The translations under genes were made by a program, and so were the position numbers. 64,000 nucleotides of DNA, from contig CASEFA010000003.1 of the NCBI GenBank assembly GCA_949287095.1, positions 1 to 64,000 on the forward strand, in the 5' to 3' direction. Source of the DNA: an uncultured Bacillota bacterium. Lineage in GTDB: Bacteria > Bacillota > Clostridia > Peptostreptococcales > Anaerovoracaceae. Positions 8,756-18,497 of the stretch are shown here, one piece after another; position 1 is the stretch's first letter; each line of letters begins with the position of its first letter. The notes under the pieces are model-generated. The model made no database searches, had not been told where the DNA came from, and saw only the letters and a program-made list of their open reading frames with translations.

Positions 8756-11137
8756 TTAACTCCTCCTCATGGTGACGATGGTCACCCCTTCGCCGCCTTC
8801 GTTATACGCTCCCGGCTTAAATGATTTCACCGATTTATTATGGCGGAGCATATCCCTTATTCCGTTCTTGAGGATTCCCTCGCCTCTTCCGTGAATTATG
8901 GTCACCTTCTCAAGACCTGCCATGTACACGTCGTCAATGTACTTTTCAACGTCCATGAGAGCGTCCTCAAGGTTCTTTCCCTGAACGTTTATGGACGCCG
9001 ATACGCTCATGGCCTTGGACTTATACAGCCCTCCGTACTTCGTCTTTTTCTCCTGCTGCTTTTTCTGCGTTCCGTCGTTTATGAGGGCGATGTCCTTAAG
9101 GTTTACGGCAAGCTTCATCATTCCGATGCTGACCGTAAGATCTCCCTTTGAATCGGGAAGAGTCAGAACCTCGCCGTTCTGGTTCAGGGTGAGTATCTTC
9201 ACCCTGTCTCCGGTTTTAATCTTATCGGCCGTAACAGGTTCGGCGTTGATCCTCCTCACTATGCCGGAGGCGTACTTGTCCTCCTCCTCCCGAAGCTTTG
9301 CGCGGCTTTCCGAAAGCTTCTTTCTTCTCTCGTACTTATCGGGAACGTGTTCCAGCTCCTTAAGGGTCTTTGCCACGTCAGAGGCCGTCTCTCTCGCCTC
9401 TCTTATAAGGTCTCTGGCTTCTGCTCTGGCGTCCTCGATAATCTTTTCCCGCTTTTCCTTGAGGGTGGCGACTTTGGCGTCTATGTCCGCCTTTTCCCGC
9501 CTTGCCGCCTCAATTATTGCGGCTGCCTCGTCTCTGTCGCGCTCCGCCTGCTTTCTGTCCTCTTCTATGGCGGAAAGCACGTCCTCAAACTCCATGTCTC
9601 CCCGCTCTATGAGCCTCCCCGCCTCGTCTATTATGTCAGACGGAAGTCCCAGCTTTCTGGAAATCTCAAAGGCGTTGGACCTTCCGGCTACTCCTATGAG
9701 AAGCTTATACGTAGGGCTTAAGGTCTCGACGTCGAATTCCATGGAGGCGTTCTGAACTCCCTCCGTGGAGAGGGCGTACTTCTTAAGCTCGTTGTAGTGG
9801 GTGGTTGCTATGGTACATGCTCCGTTTCTGTAGAGCTTTGAAAGAATCGCTATAGCAAGGGCCGCTCCCTCGGTAGGGTCCGTTCCCGCTCCCAGCTCGT
9901 CCACCAGCACCAGGGTATCAAAGGCCGCTCCGTCCACTATTTCCACTATGTTTCTCATGTGAGACGAAAATGTCGAAAGGCTCTGCTCTATGCTCTGCTC
10001 ATCTCCGATGTCCGCAAATATCTCTCCGTATACGGGTATGGCGCTTCCTTCCCTCGCCGGAATGTGAAGTCCGCTCATGGCCATGAGGGAAAGAAGTCCC
10101 GTAGTCTTAAGACTGACGGTCTTTCCTCCCGTGTTAGGGCCCGTCACGACCAGAGTCCTGAAGTCGCTTCCTATGCGAATGTCTATAGGAACCACCCTCT
10201 TCCCGTCGATGAGAGGGTGTCTTCCCTTCCTGATCACCAGGGACATATCCTCGCTTATGGCAGGCTCCTCCCCGTCCATCTTTCTGGAGAGCTTTCCCTT
10301 TGCCATTATGAAATCGAGGCGCAGGAGAAGCTCCTGATTGTTTCTGATGTGGTCGCTGTGCTCTGCCACTCTGGAGGAGAGCTCCGCCAGAATTCTTGCG
10401 ATTTCGGCCTCCTCCGCAAGCTCAAGCTCCCTGAGACCGTTGTTCAGCTCCACCACGGCCTGAGGCTCTATGAAAAGAGTGGCTCCCGCCTTTGACTGGT
10501 CGTGAACTATCCCCGAAAAGTGAGCCCTGTGCTCCTGCTTTACGGGAATCACGAAGCGGCCGTCTCTCACGGTAACGATGGAATCCTGCAGATAAGTCCT
10601 GTTTGTCGAATCGTTTACCAGTCTGTCCAGCTTCGCTCTTATTGCCTCGTTCTGCCTGGTTATGGATCTTCTTATCCTTGAAAGCTCGGGAGATGCGTTA
10701 TCCCTGAGCTCGTCCTCGTTCAGTATGCACCTTTCTATCTCCGATTCCAGATTGGGCATGGTCACAATAACGTCCGTCATAGCGGAAATCAAAGGAACCT
10801 CGGGTACTTCGCTTCCCTTCATGAACGTCACCACCCGCGATGCGATTCCGATGTCGTAGGCGACGGTGAGAAGCTGCTTCAGGTTCAGGACTCCGCCCTT
10901 TTTCGCATACTGCACCTCTTTTACTATGTCATGGAGGCCTCCCGTAGGCAGAGGTCCTTTACGCACAATAAGGTCAACCGCCTCTGTAGTTGACCTTAAT
11001 TCTTCTCTTATAGTGCGGATATCGTCATAGGGAGTAAGCTTCGATATGAGCTCCCGCGTCATCTCTGAGCCTGCCTCCGCCTTCAAAAGCTCCAGTATTT
11101 TGTCGTATTCTAAAACCCTCAGGGCTTTCTTATTCAT
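8756..11137 (-). CDS. mutS2: Endonuclease MutS2 / RqcU
   Basis: A 793-residue MutS2. A MutS-like core and clamp lead to the ATPase with Walker A GPNTGGKT and Walker B-like VDELGAGTDP, then a long coiled coil, then a C-terminal Smr domain (INVQGKNLEDAL and IHGRGEG). In Bacillus this protein acts on collided ribosomes and in suppression of homologous recombination; no MutL partner is expected. The start MNKKALRVLEYDKI at 11137 is chosen because GTGAGG lies four bases upstream; an upstream in-frame start would add 15 unconserved residues. It is followed one base later by the DUF523 gene. Confidence 0.96.
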   Translation of the reverse strand: MNKKALRVLEYDKILELLKAEAGSEMTRELISKLTPYDDIRTIREELRSTTEAVDLIVRKGPLPTGGLHDIVKEVQYAKKGGVLNLKQLLTVAYDIGIASRVVTFMKGSEVPEVPLISAMTDVIVTMPNLESEIERCILNEDELRDNASPELSRIRRSITRQNEAIRAKLDRLVNDSTNRTYLQDSIVTVRDGRFVIPVKQEHRAHFSGIVHDQSKAGATLFIEPQAVVELNNGLRELELAEEAEIARILAELSSRVAEHSDHIRNNQELLLRLDFIMAKGKLSRKMDGEEPAISEDMSLVIRKGRHPLIDGKRVVPIDIRIGSDFRTLVVTGPNTGGKTVSLKTTGLLSLMAMSGLHIPAREGSAIPVYGEIFADIGDEQSIEQSLSTFSSHMRNIVEIVDGAAFDTLVLVDELGAGTDPTEGAALAIAILSKLYRNGACTIATTHYNELKKYALSTEGVQNASMEFDVETLSPTYKLLIGVAGRSNAFEISRKLGLPSDIIDEAGRLIERGDMEFEDVLSAIEEDRKQAERDRDEAAAIIEAARREKADIDAKVATLKEKREKIIEDARAEARDLIREARETASDVAKTLKELEHVPDKYERRKKLSESRAKLREEEDKYASGIVRRINAEPVTADKIKTGDRVKILTLNQNGEVLTLPDSKGDLTVSIGMMKLAVNLKDIALINDGTQKKQQEKKTKYGGLYKSKAMSVSASINVQGKNLEDALMDVEKYIDDVYMAGLEKVTIIHGRGEGILKNGIRDMLRHNKSVKSFKPGAYNEGGEGVTIVTMRRS

Positions 11138-11193
11138 AATCCTCACTTCTTCTTTGCAAAAGCCTGCGGCAGGGGAGCGCAAAACGCCCGCCC

Positions 11194-11658
11194 CTACTCG
11201 ACTTTTCTCTTATACTTTTCCAGCTCGCTCTTAAGCTGAATGTTCTCCATCTGAAGCTCGAAGAACGTGCTCTCGTACTCGTCGCATTTAGCCTTAAGTT
11301 CCTTTATCTGCTCCTCGTACTCCTTCCTCTTCGTCTTCATATCGTTTATGCTGTCACGGTTCTGCTTGGAGGTCTTCTTCGCCTCCTCCCACATGTTCAC
11401 GTAGTACTTTACCGTTTCCGTCAGCTTGTCGTTTTCGGCCTTAAGCCCGGCCATTTCCTCTCGGATTCCGTGACATTCCTCGGCGATGTTCACCGCCGTG
11501 AGCACGGCAAGACTTCCCGACGAAGGGTCGCTGAGAAGCCTTCCGATGGCCCGCATCTCGCTGTCAACGTGGGAGGCTATCTCTCTGATTTCCTCCTCGC
11601 TTCTCTCTCCCGATATAGTGTACTCCTGTCCGTAAATCTTTACCGTTACTTTACTCAT
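11194..11658 (-). CDS. zapA: Cell division protein ZapA
   Basis: A 154-residue ZapA. The globular N-terminal domain (TVKIYGQEYTISGE and ASHVDSEMRAI) occupies about 1-90. A coiled coil runs from about 70 to the end and is longer than in Gram-negative ZapA. ZapA bundles FtsZ filaments at the Z-ring. It lies between pheT and mutS2, the usual order in Bacillota, 57 bases ahead of mutS2 and 21 bases after pheT. Confidence 0.93.
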   Translation of the reverse strand: MSKVTVKIYGQEYTISGERSEEEIREIASHVDSEMRAIGRLLSDPSSGSLAVLTAVNIAEECHGIREEMAGLKAENDKLTETVKYYVNMWEEAKKTSKQNRDSINDMKTKRKEYEEQIKELKAKCDEYESTFFELQMENIQLKSELEKYKRKVE

Positions 11659-11679
11659 AGCTTTCTCCTGACGAAAAGT

Positions 11680-14130
11680 TTAGTTATCTCTTATCTTCGC
11701 GCCGACCTTGTCCCTTAAGGCGTCCGCTATGAGAGCGTGCTCTCTGTCGGCTTCCTCGTCGGTAAGGGTTCTGTCGTCGTGTCTGTAGGTAAGGCTGAAG
11801 GCTACGCTCTTCTTTCCTTCTCCCACCTGGGCTCCTCTGTATATGTCAAAGAGCTTCACGTCTCTTAAGAGCTCGTCCGCAGCCTCGTGTATAACGTCTT
11901 CCATCTGTCCCACAGTAACGTCCTCGTCCACTACGAGAGCGATGTCTCTGGTGATGGACGGATACTTAGGCGGCTGATGGTACTGAATCTCACGGCCCGA
12001 AAGCTCTACGAGAACGTTAAAGAACAGCTCCGCGCAGTAGGCACGGGTTCCTATGGCGAAGTTTTCGGCAACGTCAGGGTGAACCTCACCCATGATTCCA
12101 AGCTCTATCTCCTCGCCTGCCTCCGTCTTTACGGAAATCCTTGCGCATCTGCCCGGATGATATACACCGTACTCGCTTTCAGGAGTGTAGATAACGCCTT
12201 CGATTCCTATGCGGTCAAGAAGGGCCTCTACCATTCCCTTAAGGGTGAAGAAGTCCTCTCCCTCGCCGTAAAGTCCTATGGTAAGATCCAGGGACTCGTG
12301 AGGAAGCTGATTTTCGTCTATCATGTTCTTCATGAACACTGTTCCGATTTCATATGCCCTTACGGCTTCTACGTTTCTGGAATAGTTTCTTCCCAGAACC
12401 TCCAGCATTCCCGGAGTGAGTATGGTTCTCATGGAAGCCGTATCCTCACCCATAGGATTTATGAGCTCGACCATAGCTCTCTCCCAGGAATCCTTTGCTA
12501 TTCCCGCAGCGTCAAGGGTCTTGTTGTTCATGAAGGAGAATGTCTGAATCTCGTTGGCTCCCATGGCGCAAAGGGTTTCTCTCACAAAGTCGCGGAGAAG
12601 CCAGCTCTTGGAGAATTCAGCCTTTGTCTGAAGGTCAGGAAGGGTCATAGGAAGGTTGTCGTAGCCGTACATGCGGGCAATCTCCTCCACGTAGTCTACC
12701 TCCTCCAGAAGGTCCTGTCTTACGGAAGGCGGAGTAACGATGAGCTCGTCGCCGGTTCCTTCCACCTTCATCTCAAGGCCCTCTAAGATCTTCACCATAT
12801 CGCCTCTTCCAAGGTCGATTCCCAAAACTCTGTTGATTCTGCTCACTCTTGCGGTTACCGTTGGCGCCGTTTCAGGGTTCTTATATACGTCGACGGAACC
12901 CGTGAGAACTTCGCCGCAGCCCAGCATCTCCACCAGCTTGCAGACTCTGTCGGCAGCCTTTTCGCAGAGGTTCGGATCTATTCCCTTCTCGTATCTTCCC
13001 GAAGCCTCGGTGCGAAGTCCCAGCTTCTTGGAGGTCTTTCTCACGCTGTCAGCCACAAAGGTTGCAGACTCTATCACTACGGTGGTAGTGTCGCTCTCGA
13101 TTTCGGAGTTCAGTCCGCCCATTACTCCGGCAACGGCTACGGGCTTTTCCGCATCGTTTATCATGAGCATATCGGAGGTAAGCTCTCTTTCGGTGCCGTC
13201 AAGGGTTGTGAACCTGTCTCCGTCCTTTGCCGTGTCTACGATGATGTGAGCGCCGGCAAGGCTTCTGATGTCAAATGCGTGGAGAGGCTGGCCATACTCC
13301 AGCATTACGAAGTTGGTTATGTCTACTATGTTGTTTATAGGTCTCATGCCGGCTGCCATAAGTCTCTTCTGGAGCCACCACGGAGACTGCTCGATTTTCA
13401 CGTTCTTGATGACTCTGGCGGTATAGCGCTTGCAGAGGTCGGAATTTACGTCTACCTTGATGTAGTCCGAAGCCTTTTCGGATATAACCTTCTCGCATTC
13501 CGTATCAGGATAGATCATCTTCGTTCCGAAGGTTGCGGCCGCTTCCCTTGCCATTCCCAGCATGGAAAGGCAGTCAGGCCTGTTAGGGGTTATCTCAAAG
13601 TCAACGGCGTAGTCGTGAAGGTCTAAGGCCTTGTCCACGTCCTCGCCAAGATGGTCGCTCCAGTCTCCCTCCAGAAGCCAGATTCCGTCCTTGGAGTTTA
13701 TAGGGGCCACTTTGTCCGAAAGTCCCAGCTCCTGAGGGCCGCACATCATGCCCTCTGAGAGAACGCCTCTCATCTCACCCCTGGAGATCTTCACTCCGCC
13801 CTCTACCTTAGGCTGTCCGTGAAGAGGCCCCGGAACTACAGCTCCGTCAACTGCCACGGGAACGAAGGCTCCCTCATAAACATTAGGTGCGCTGGTTACT
13901 ATCTGAAGGCTCTCTCCGCCTCCCATGTCCACTCTGCACACCACCAGCTTGTCGGCGTTCGGGTGCTTTTCAATCTTTTCGATTCTGCCGATTTTGACGT
14001 TTTCTATTCCCTCTCCCATGGCCTTGCATGTTTCAAGGTTGGAGCCGGACATTATCATCTTATCGCAGAACTCCTTAACGGGAACGTCTATGTTAACGTA
14101 ATCCTTTAACCATTTATATGAAACTATCAT
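11680..14130 (-). CDS. pheT: Phenylalanyl-tRNA synthetase, beta subunit
   Basis: The beta chain (816 aa) of the alpha2-beta2 phenylalanyl-tRNA synthetase. In order: an N-terminal tRNA-binding (EMAP-like) domain at about 40-150, the B3/B4 editing domain near 200-380, the B5 domain near 400-475, a catalytic-like core, and a C-terminal FDX-ACB anticodon-binding domain (YPSITRDIALVVDEDVTVGQ). Length is normal. It follows pheS by 23 bases. Confidence 0.97.
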   Translation of the reverse strand: MIVSYKWLKDYVNIDVPVKEFCDKMIMSGSNLETCKAMGEGIENVKIGRIEKIEKHPNADKLVVCRVDMGGGESLQIVTSAPNVYEGAFVPVAVDGAVVPGPLHGQPKVEGGVKISRGEMRGVLSEGMMCGPQELGLSDKVAPINSKDGIWLLEGDWSDHLGEDVDKALDLHDYAVDFEITPNRPDCLSMLGMAREAAATFGTKMIYPDTECEKVISEKASDYIKVDVNSDLCKRYTARVIKNVKIEQSPWWLQKRLMAAGMRPINNIVDITNFVMLEYGQPLHAFDIRSLAGAHIIVDTAKDGDRFTTLDGTERELTSDMLMINDAEKPVAVAGVMGGLNSEIESDTTTVVIESATFVADSVRKTSKKLGLRTEASGRYEKGIDPNLCEKAADRVCKLVEMLGCGEVLTGSVDVYKNPETAPTVTARVSRINRVLGIDLGRGDMVKILEGLEMKVEGTGDELIVTPPSVRQDLLEEVDYVEEIARMYGYDNLPMTLPDLQTKAEFSKSWLLRDFVRETLCAMGANEIQTFSFMNNKTLDAAGIAKDSWERAMVELINPMGEDTASMRTILTPGMLEVLGRNYSRNVEAVRAYEIGTVFMKNMIDENQLPHESLDLTIGLYGEGEDFFTLKGMVEALLDRIGIEGVIYTPESEYGVYHPGRCARISVKTEAGEEIELGIMGEVHPDVAENFAIGTRAYCAELFFNVLVELSGREIQYHQPPKYPSITRDIALVVDEDVTVGQMEDVIHEAADELLRDVKLFDIYRGAQVGEGKKSVAFSLTYRHDDRTLTDEEADREHALIADALRDKVGAKIRDN

Positions 14131-14153
14131 TTCGCGTGTTACTCCTTATTCCT

Positions 14154-15176
14154 CTATTTAAACTGCTCGATAAATCTCATGTCGTTTTCGTAGAGAAGCC
14201 TGATGTCGTCGATGCCGTACTTCAGCATGGCTATTCTCTCTACGCCCATTCCAACGGCAAAGCCCGTATACTTTTCCGTATCGATGCCGCCTGCTCTGTG
14301 CACATGTGGATGGGTCATTCCGCAGCCTAAAATTTCAATCCAGCCGCTTCCCTTGCACACGTTGCAGCCTTTGCCGCCGCACTTGAAGCAGGATACGTCC
14401 ATCTCGGCGCTCGGCTCGGTGAACGGGAAGTGATGAGGTCGGAACTTTGTTCTGGTCTCAGGTCCGAACAGCTTCTTCGCCATGTGGTCAAGGGATCCCT
14501 TAAGGTCTGCCATGGTGATGTTTTCGCCTATTACCATCATCTCTATCTGATGGAAAGTGTGGGAATGGGTGGCGTCAGGAGTATCGCACCTGTACGTTCT
14601 TCCCGGAATTACTATCTTATACGGAACAGGAAGCTCCTTTTCCGCTCTTATTTCCGCCGACGAAGTGTGAGGGCGGAGAACTATGTCCTTCGTAACGTAG
14701 AAGGTGTCCGTCATATCTCTGGACGGATGGGTCGGCGGCGAGTTAAGGCCGTCAAATGTATTAAAGACTGTATCTACGTCCGGGCCTTCGTATACGGAAT
14801 AGCCCATGGACTTAAATATTCCCACAACCTCGTCGATTATCTGGGTTATAGGGTGCTTGACTCCGAACTTTACTTCCTTTCCCGGCTCTGTAACGTCAAT
14901 CTTCTCTGCTGCCAGTCTGGCGTTCTTTTCCTTCTCTCTCAGCTCTGCCGTCTTTTCGGTAATGAGGCTGTCAATCTGACCCTTTACCATGTTGGCGCTC
15001 TTTCCCAGCTCCTTCTTCTCTTCCGGCGGCAGCTTGCCCATGGACTTGAGAACCTCCGTAACCTGGCCTTTCTTGCCCAGATACTTTACTCTCAGCTCCT
15101 CGATTTCGGAAATCGAACCGGCTCCTTCGATGAGCCCTTTCGCTTCTTCAAGCATTTCATTCAGTCTTTCCTGCAT
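14154..15176 (-). CDS. pheS: Phenylalanyl-tRNA synthetase, alpha subunit
   Basis: The catalytic alpha chain (340 aa). An N-terminal helical hairpin (residues 1-95) binds tRNA. The class II core carries motif 2 around VIPGRTYRCDTPDATHSHTF and motif 3 at GMGVERIAMLKYG. A Cys-rich insert (CFKCGGKGCNVCKGSG) between them could bind zinc. Its start lies inside the preceding TrmH-family gene (20-base overlap). There is no room for a T-box leader, so the usual tRNA-Phe control is absent here. Confidence 0.97.
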   Translation of the reverse strand: MQERLNEMLEEAKGLIEGAGSISEIEELRVKYLGKKGQVTEVLKSMGKLPPEEKKELGKSANMVKGQIDSLITEKTAELREKEKNARLAAEKIDVTEPGKEVKFGVKHPITQIIDEVVGIFKSMGYSVYEGPDVDTVFNTFDGLNSPPTHPSRDMTDTFYVTKDIVLRPHTSSAEIRAEKELPVPYKIVIPGRTYRCDTPDATHSHTFHQIEMMVIGENITMADLKGSLDHMAKKLFGPETRTKFRPHHFPFTEPSAEMDVSCFKCGGKGCNVCKGSGWIEILGCGMTHPHVHRAGGIDTEKYTGFAVGMGVERIAMLKYGIDDIRLLYENDMRFIEQFK

Positions 15177-15984
15177 TTTCTCGATCCTCTCCTGTATTTT
15201 TTCTTACTGATTCGTACATGATAATCCCCGCTGCCACTGCGGCATTGAGGGATTCTATCTCCCCGTACATGGGGATTTTTATCTTAAGGTCCGCGGCGCG
15301 CATAAGCTCTTCGCTGACGCCGGTCGCCTCGTTTCCTATCACTATGGCAGTGTCTCTTTCTATGGGCGCATCCCACAGGCCTGTCGCCCCGTCAAAGGCT
15401 GTAACGGCAAGCTTCTTTCCCGTCCTTCCGATGAGTTCTAAAAGCTCCTTCGGATTGCCGACGTATACTGTTGGTACTCTGAATACGGATCCTGCTGCGC
15501 TCCTCATAACCTTGGGAGCCCAGACTTCCGCCGTTCCCTTAAGGCATATTATTCCGTCAAAGCCTGCAGCGTCCGCCGTCCTGATTATGGTTCCCAGATT
15601 TCCCGGGTCCTGAAGCCTGTCCAGCACCACAATATTTCCGCTGCCGCCTCTGCCTCTTTCTATATCACCTTCGGCAAAACGGGGAATCTCTATTTCCGCA
15701 AGAGCCCCCTGACTGGCCTCCGTCTGTGAAAGAGTCGTAAAAAGCTTCTCCGCGAGCACTGTCACAGGCACTCCCTTATCCGTTACGGCACGGGTTCTGT
15801 CTCTTACCGGAGCGTTTTCCTTAAGGATTATCCCATGGATTTTAACTCCGTTTCTGTCAGCCTCCTCTATGAGGTTATCGCCCTCTATGAGGCACCGGCC
15901 TTCTCTGTCCCTGTATTTCTTTTTCAGCAGCTTCTGCCAGCCCCTGTATCTCAGGTTATCCTGTGATTTGATGACGTTGTCCAT
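15157..15984 (-). CDS. TrmH/SpoU-family RNA 2'-O-methyltransferase
   Basis: A 275-residue SPOUT methyltransferase. An N-terminal substrate-binding domain (about 1-95) precedes the knotted domain with motif 1 DRLQDPGNLGTIIRTA, motif 2 VIGNEATGVSEE and motif 3 IPMYGEIESLNAAVAAGI. It probably methylates a ribose in 23S rRNA, as other genes in this pheS-linked position do. The start MDNVIKSQDN at 15984 fits the family; an ATG at 16017 would add 11 residues and abut the ftsZ terminator. It heads the long operon that runs to the TPR gene. Confidence 0.9.
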   Translation of the reverse strand: MDNVIKSQDNLRYRGWQKLLKKKYRDREGRCLIEGDNLIEEADRNGVKIHGIILKENAPVRDRTRAVTDKGVPVTVLAEKLFTTLSQTEASQGALAEIEIPRFAEGDIERGRGGSGNIVVLDRLQDPGNLGTIIRTADAAGFDGIICLKGTAEVWAPKVMRSAAGSVFRVPTVYVGNPKELLELIGRTGKKLAVTAFDGATGLWDAPIERDTAIVIGNEATGVSEELMRAADLKIKIPMYGEIESLNAAVAAGIIMYESVRKNTGEDRENAGKTE

Positions 15985-16024
15985 AGATGTTACACTCTGC
16001 GATTTTACAGTCCGCATATAATCG

Positions 16025-16055
16025 CCAAAAAGCCGGCAGCAATTTACCGGCTTTC
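16025..16055 (-). terminator. Intrinsic terminator after ftsZ
   Basis: On the minus strand AAGCCGG and CCGGCTT form a 7-bp stem with a loop of about 10 bases, followed by TTTTTGG. It lies 18 bases past the ftsZ stop and isolates ftsZ from the downstream methylase-pheST operon. Confidence 0.8.
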
Positions 16056-16070
16056 CAAAAGCGTCAAAAG

Positions 16071-17207
16071 TTATTTATTCAGGAACTGAGGAATTCCGAA
16101 TCTGGAATCTCCTTCCTCCTCATCTCCGGCTTCTCCGAAGATGTCGCTTAAAGTCACGGTTCTTCCCGTAAGCCCGTCCTCGGTAACTACCTCTTCAGGT
16201 TCCGGATTAGTTCTGGCTCTGTTAAATCCCAGTCCTTCGATTCCCTCGTCGAGACCTCCTCCAAAGCCTGTAGCGATTACGGTGATTGCAATCTCGTCCT
16301 TCATCTCCTCGTTTACTGCAGCTCCGAATATGAGTATGCAGTCTTTGTCGGCCTTTTCTTCAACGAGGCTTGCAACCTCCTGAACCTCCAGCATTCCCAG
16401 GTCGTATCCGCCGGAAACGTAGAGGAGTATGGCCTTGGCTCCGTCGATGGTAGTCTCGAGAAGCGGGCTCTCGATGGCCGTCTTTACGGCTTCCTTGGCT
16501 CTGTCTTCGCCGGAGCCTCTGCCCACGCCCATGTGAGCTATTCCTCTGTTAGTCATTACAGACTTCACGTCCGCGAAGTCCACGTTGATTATAGCGGAAT
16601 CGCAGATGAGATCCGATATACCCTGAACACCCTGTCTCAGCACGTCGTCAGCCATGGCAAACGCCTGAAGCATGGTGGTGTTTTTCTCTGAATTCTGGAG
16701 GAGCTTGTCGTTAGGTACGATTACCAGGGAATCAACGTACTTCTTCAGGAACTTGATTCCCAGCTCTGCCTGGGTCATTCTCTTCTTTCCCTCGAAGAAG
16801 AACGGCTTGGTTACAACTCCAACGGTGAGTATCCCCATATCCTTGGATACCTTTGCAATTATAGGGGCTGCTCCGGTTCCCGTGCCTCCGCCCATACCTG
16901 CGGTGATGAACACCATGTCGGCTCCTTCAAGTATTGCTCTGATTTCGTCTATGGTTTCCTCGGCGGAACGCTGTCCTACCTCGGGATTTCCGCCTGCACC
17001 AAGTCCTCTGGTGAGCTTTTCTCCTATCTGTATCTTAGTCTCCGCATTGCACTTGGCAAGCGCCTGTTTATCTGTATTCATGGCGATGAACTGAACGCCC
17101 TTCAGTCCCGCCTCGATCATTCTGTTTACCGCGTTGCATCCGCCTCCGCCGACGCCTACAACCTTTATTACAGCTGAATTATCCTGACCCGTTTCAAACT
17201 GCAGCAT
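16071..17207 (-). CDS. ftsZ: Cell division GTPase FtsZ
   Basis: The bacterial tubulin that builds the Z-ring (378 aa). The GTP-binding signature GGGTGTG is at 106-112, and the N-terminal [10 protein letters not shown] and T7-loop region ([11 protein letters not shown]) are intact. A short acidic linker from about 320 leads to a C-terminal peptide ending FGIPQFLNK, the expected docking site for SepF and similar anchors; sepF is at 39066-39602. The gene stands alone between motif island B and its own terminator, away from ftsA or a dcw cluster. The upstream 50 bases are AT-rich with TATAAT-like words. Confidence 0.97.
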   Translation of the reverse strand: MLQFETGQDNSAVIKVVGVGGGGCNAVNRMIEAGLKGVQFIAMNTDKQALAKCNAETKIQIGEKLTRGLGAGGNPEVGQRSAEETIDEIRAILEGADMVFITAGMGGGTGTGAAPIIAKVSKDMGILTVGVVTKPFFFEGKKRMTQAELGIKFLKKYVDSLVIVPNDKLLQNSEKNTTMLQAFAMADDVLRQGVQGISDLICDSAIINVDFADVKSVMTNRGIAHMGVGRGSGEDRAKEAVKTAIESPLLETTIDGAKAILLYVSGGYDLGMLEVQEVASLVEEKADKDCILIFGAAVNEEMKDEIAITVIATGFGGGLDEGIEGLGFNRARTNPEPEEVVTEDGLTGRTVTLSDIFGEAGDEEEGDSRFGIPQFLNK

Positions 17208-17339
17208 GTTTTGCCTCCTCGATTTTTTACATTATATAGTACATTTTATCACAGCAGAGTAGGTTTTGCACCTGTTTTTTTCAAGTGTTCAGCCCCTCGT
17301 TCAGCCCATTTTCCGTCCAGTCTTTCTATGCATCATTAA

Positions 17340-17560
17340 GGGGCTTTCCGGTTTGACAAAATCCTTGAATACAAGACGGTTTGTCAAGGTGATATTTGAC
17401 ATTTTCAACCCGATTCATACGAAATGTCAAGGATATAATCGTGATGATCGATGATTTTCTTGACCTTTCCCGTCCAGCGACTTAGAAATGTCAAAAATCG
17501 CCTTGACCTTTTTGCTTTATCCGGCGATTTTGTCAAGCTGCCGGTCCCACCTTTTCCGAC
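17340..17560. repeat. Motif island B: TGTCAAGG/CCTTGACA array
   Basis: Within the 588-base gap between ftsZ and the comF-like gene. Nine copies of TGTCAA or its complement, mostly extended to TGTCAAGG/CCTTGAC(A/C), start at 17353, 17381, 17396, 17425, 17459, 17489, 17501 and 17531, with a partial CCTTGA at 17363. Inverted pairs form stems: TTGACATTT (17396-17404) with AAATGTCAA (17422-17430), and AAAATCGCC (17494-17502) with GGCGATTTT (17523-17531). The second, read on the minus strand, ends in a U-run and could terminate the comF operon. No coding frame is visible. Confidence 0.75.
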
Positions 17561-17597
17561 CGTCGAAGAATCGCTGTTCCTGACGCCGTGACATAAT

Positions 17598-17789
17598 AAA
17601 ACGGCATGACAGATGTCTGCCTGACCTGGTCTTTGCCCCCACACTTGCCTTTACCGGGATTTTCCCGAGGACTTACTTCTAAGCTACGCCATGATCACTG
17701 CCGCCTTGCGGATCAGCTTACGTGGATCCCTTCGCCCGTAGCTGGCCTGGATTTTCAACCACAGACACAGACATCTGTCATACCGTTTT
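17598..17789. repeat. 192-bp element with 22-bp inverted ends
   Basis: The 22 bases at 17598-17619 (starting AAAACGGCATGACAG) recur as the reverse complement at 17768-17789 (ending CATACCGTTTT), with one mismatch. The enclosed 148 bases carry no gene. It could be a small non-autonomous insertion element (MITE-like) or a pair of inverted protein-binding sites; each arm contains the near-palindrome GACAGATGTCTG. I see no clear target-site duplication. The right arm ends 7 bases from the comF-like gene's stop codon. Confidence 0.6.
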
Positions 17790-17795
17790 AAATTT

Positions 17796-18497
17796 TTATC
17801 TTCCCATGGCATTCGCCGCGTCCCCCGTATCCCTGCTTCGCCTTGCCGCAAATGCCAAAAACGTAACGTCTGAAACTCCGCCGGAAACGAGAGCCCGCCG
17901 GCATTCCAGGGCCGTGCTTCCCGTAGTGTAAAAGTCGTCTATTAGAAGCACCCGGCGGCCCGAAACCTGCCCGGCGTATTTCTCGTTAAAGGCTATGCTG
18001 CCTTCTATGTTCCATCTTCTCTCCGCAGGGCCCAGACTCCGCATTGGAGCGGTCTCCCTCGTGCGTAACAGCATGTCGGGAACGCACTCCAGGCCCGTAA
18101 GCCGGGCAAGATACTTTCCTATGAGAGCCGCCTGATTGAAGCCCCGCTTTCTCTCCTTGGCTCTGTAAAGCGGCACGGGTACTATGGCGTCGCAGCTTTT
18201 GTCAAGACCCAGAGCCCGCACTTTGTCCGCCATAATGGCCCCGATGTCACGGGCCAGGTACTTTCTCCCCTTGTACTTCAGTCCGAAGATGAGGGTTCTC
18301 TCGTAAATGCCGTAGTCAAGGCACGCCCCGGCGGCCATTCCGTCTATCACGTCAAGGCCGTCCGTGTTCCAGCCGAAGTGTGAGAGACAGTGGTCGCAAA
18401 GTCCGTACTGTCTTGTCTCGTCTATTATGTTCCCGCAGCAGCCGCAGTAAAGGTGCTGTGGAAAAATCAGCTCCGCAGCACTGTCGATTATCTTCAT
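17796..18497 (-). CDS. comF: ComF-like phosphoribosyltransferase
   Basis: A 233-residue ComF-family protein. A four-cysteine zinc finger lies at the N-terminus (C18, C21, C34, C37 in CGCCGN and CDHC). A phosphoribosyltransferase fold ends with the PRPP-binding loop VLLIDDFYTTGST. In Bacillus and Haemophilus relatives it is needed for DNA uptake, but a wider role is likely because non-competent bacteria keep it. It overlaps recD2 by four bases (ATGA), which ties it to DNA metabolism here. Confidence 0.88.
   Translation of the reverse strand: MKIIDSAAELIFPQHLYCGCCGNIIDETRQYGLCDHCLSHFGWNTDGLDVIDGMAAGACLDYGIYERTLIFGLKYKGRKYLARDIGAIMADKVRALGLDKSCDAIVPVPLYRAKERKRGFNQAALIGKYLARLTGLECVPDMLLRTRETAPMRSLGPAERRWNIEGSIAFNEKYAGQVSGRRVLLIDDFYTTGSTALECRRALVSGGVSDVTFLAFAARRSRDTGDAANAMGR

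Noticed and set aside
17340..17540. Cluster of promoters in island B because TTGACA equals a -35 box
   Set aside because: Several copies have TTGACC instead, both strands are used, and no matching -10 boxes stand 16-18 bases away.
17606..17791. 61-residue plus-strand frame in the comF-ftsZ gap
   Set aside because: No ribosome site, odd composition, and it runs through both inverted arms of the 192-bp element.
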